From: Nitrososphaerota archaeon
GTDB taxonomy: Archaea; Thermoproteota; Nitrososphaeria; Nitrososphaerales; UBA183
Direction of reading: 5' to 3'
DNA: 5,103 nucleotides
Assembly: GCA_029784795.1 (NCBI GenBank)
Contig: JAFMAW010000072.1
Span: 1-5,103 of the forward strand
Shown here: positions 4,618-5,103 of the stretch, in pieces
How positions within the stretch are numbered: the first letter of the stretch is position 1
Layout of the letters: every line of letters begins with the position of its first letter
The notes under the pieces: model-generated
Told to the model about the DNA's origin: nothing
Databases searched by the model: none
The model's input: the letters and a program-made list of their open reading frames with translations, nothing else
Position numbers and translations under genes: made by a program

Positions 4618-5103
4618 GTGCTGACTGATTTCGACTCCGGTTGGGAAAACTCGTTCAGCGAGTACAGGGGTCCCCAGGGTGGCCAAGCTGCTGATCTCGC
4701 ACAGCGTCGTCCTGAACATCGCTTTAGGCGTCGAGGCAGAGCTCTCCTGGTTCCAATCCGGACTTCTAGGGATTGGTGGCGGGGTCAGTATGTCACTGTG
4801 GAGGCTGCCCAGTGCCCTTTCGGCCGACGCCGGCCTCGGCCTTATGGCTGCCGGGCGCCTGGCCCCCCGTTCTGCATCGCGATGGGTCTCTATGTGGTCA
4901 GGATATCCATGTACTGGGTCACGTTCAGAAATGCGAGGCTCCAGGAGGTGCAGAAGAAGGCTCAGCCCCCGGCCCAGTCGTCCAGCCTTGAGGGACCCGA
5001 AGAGGAGCGCTGTATGTCTGCGACCCTGACCCCCACCAGACGCACCGGCTTCCCCTTCGTCTCAAACTCGTCCAGCAGCCTGTCAATGTTCTCGAGCAGG
5101 GGC
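4618..5103 (+). pseudogene. Membrane-protein gene apparently split by two compensating frameshifts
   Basis: No single frame gives a sensible protein, but pieces of two do. Frame A from the GTG at 4618 gives a hydrophilic start (LTDFDSGWENSFSEYRGPQ). Frame B then takes over at about 4679 with hydrophobic stretches (AKLLISHSVVLNIALGVEA; QSGLLGIGGGVSMSLWRLP; ADAGLGLMAAGRLA). After the C6 run at 4862-4867 frame A again becomes gene-like (FCIAMGLYVVRISMYWVTF, then RNARLQEVQKKAQ). The out-of-frame parts are Arg/Pro-rich, as shadows are. One shift behaves like an extra base near GGGGTCCCCAGGG (4667-4679), the other like a missing base in the C run. Joined, this would be a membrane protein with two to three helices and a charged cytoplasmic tail. 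Frame A has no stop before the window edge and would overlap the end of the convergent polymerase gene, so the true 3' end is unresolved. Sequencing error and real decay are both possible. The family is not known. Confidence 0.45.
4962..5103 (-). CDS. dinB: C-terminal end of a Y-family DNA polymerase (DinB/Dpo4 type), cut by the right edge
   Basis: The last 46 codons of a gene enter from the right edge on the minus strand and stop with TGA at 4964-4962. The segment reads LLENIDRLLDEFETKGKPV followed by RLVGVRVADI, which matches the last helix and closing beta-strand of the little-finger domain of DinB/Pol IV polymerases, where R-LGVRVS is typical. The end, SRLDDWAGG, resembles the C-terminal LDxW/F tail that many members use to bind the sliding clamp PCNA, though the usual Gln ahead of it is not in the standard place. 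These enzymes copy past damaged template bases. The catalytic palm and fingers lie outside the window, so activity cannot be judged. The antisense side is also partly open and belongs to the broken convergent gene. Confidence 0.75.
   Translation of the reverse strand, partial: PLLENIDRLLDEFETKGKPVRLVGVRVADIQRSSSGPSRLDDWAGG

Noticed and set aside
4571..4624. A 17-codon ORF with a GGGGGGAGG just before its ATG
   Set aside because: Very short, Arg/Ser/Cys/Gly-rich, and the purine run abuts the ATG; no evidence of coding.
4618..5103. Frame A from GTG 4618 read as one intact protein
   Set aside because: Its middle part is Arg-rich and shadow-like, while another frame is hydrophobic and gene-like in exactly that stretch.
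1..5103. CRISPR array, insertion sequence, attachment site or replication origin
   Set aside because: No regularly spaced repeats, transposase or integrase sequence, terminal repeats or origin-box clusters were seen.

Overview
The window looks like a stretch of GC-rich archaeal chromosome, most likely from the Thaumarchaeota/Nitrososphaeria side of the tree. The reasons are an ESCRT-III-type CdvB cell-division protein, TATA-like boxes about 26 nt ahead of most start codons with almost no leader (leaderless archaeal transcription), UUG start codons that fit this spacing, and a Y-family DNA polymerase. The lineage is an inference. I see no mobile element, CRISPR array, tRNA or rRNA.

Left part (1-976, all minus strand): the N-terminal 77 codons of a single-pass membrane protein that runs off the left edge, then a complete cdvB gene with its own promoter. 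A 153-bp divergent region (977-1129) separates cdvB from a plus-strand run of three small genes (1130-2353). These encode a stand-alone NAD(P)H-hydrate epimerase (metabolite repair), a 61-residue zinc-ribbon protein and a 69-residue two-helix membrane protein. Each has its own TATA-like box, so they need not form one operon.

Middle part (2350-3823): a multi-pass membrane protein resembling an ECF-transporter S component (minus) is divergent from a BtuF-like class III substrate-binding protein without a signal peptide (plus). They share an A/T-rich promoter region at about 2914-2920. Together they suggest vitamin or metal-chelate handling, but the ligand is unknown. A structured convergent intergenic region (3824-3994) follows.

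Right part (3995-5103): a minus-strand multi-pass membrane protein of unknown function with an intramembrane-looking HCPAH motif; a plus-strand membrane-protein gene that appears to be split by two compensating frameshifts (about 4670-4680 and at the C6 run 4862-4867); and the last 46 codons of a Y-family DNA polymerase (DinB/Dpo4 type) entering from the right edge on the minus strand.

The clearest candidates for a second look are the signal-less BtuF-like protein paired with the S-component-like protein, the broken plus-strand gene, the HxxxH membrane protein, and an inverted repeat bracketing the cdvB TATA box. I did not find convincing evidence for a wholly new defence or mobile system.
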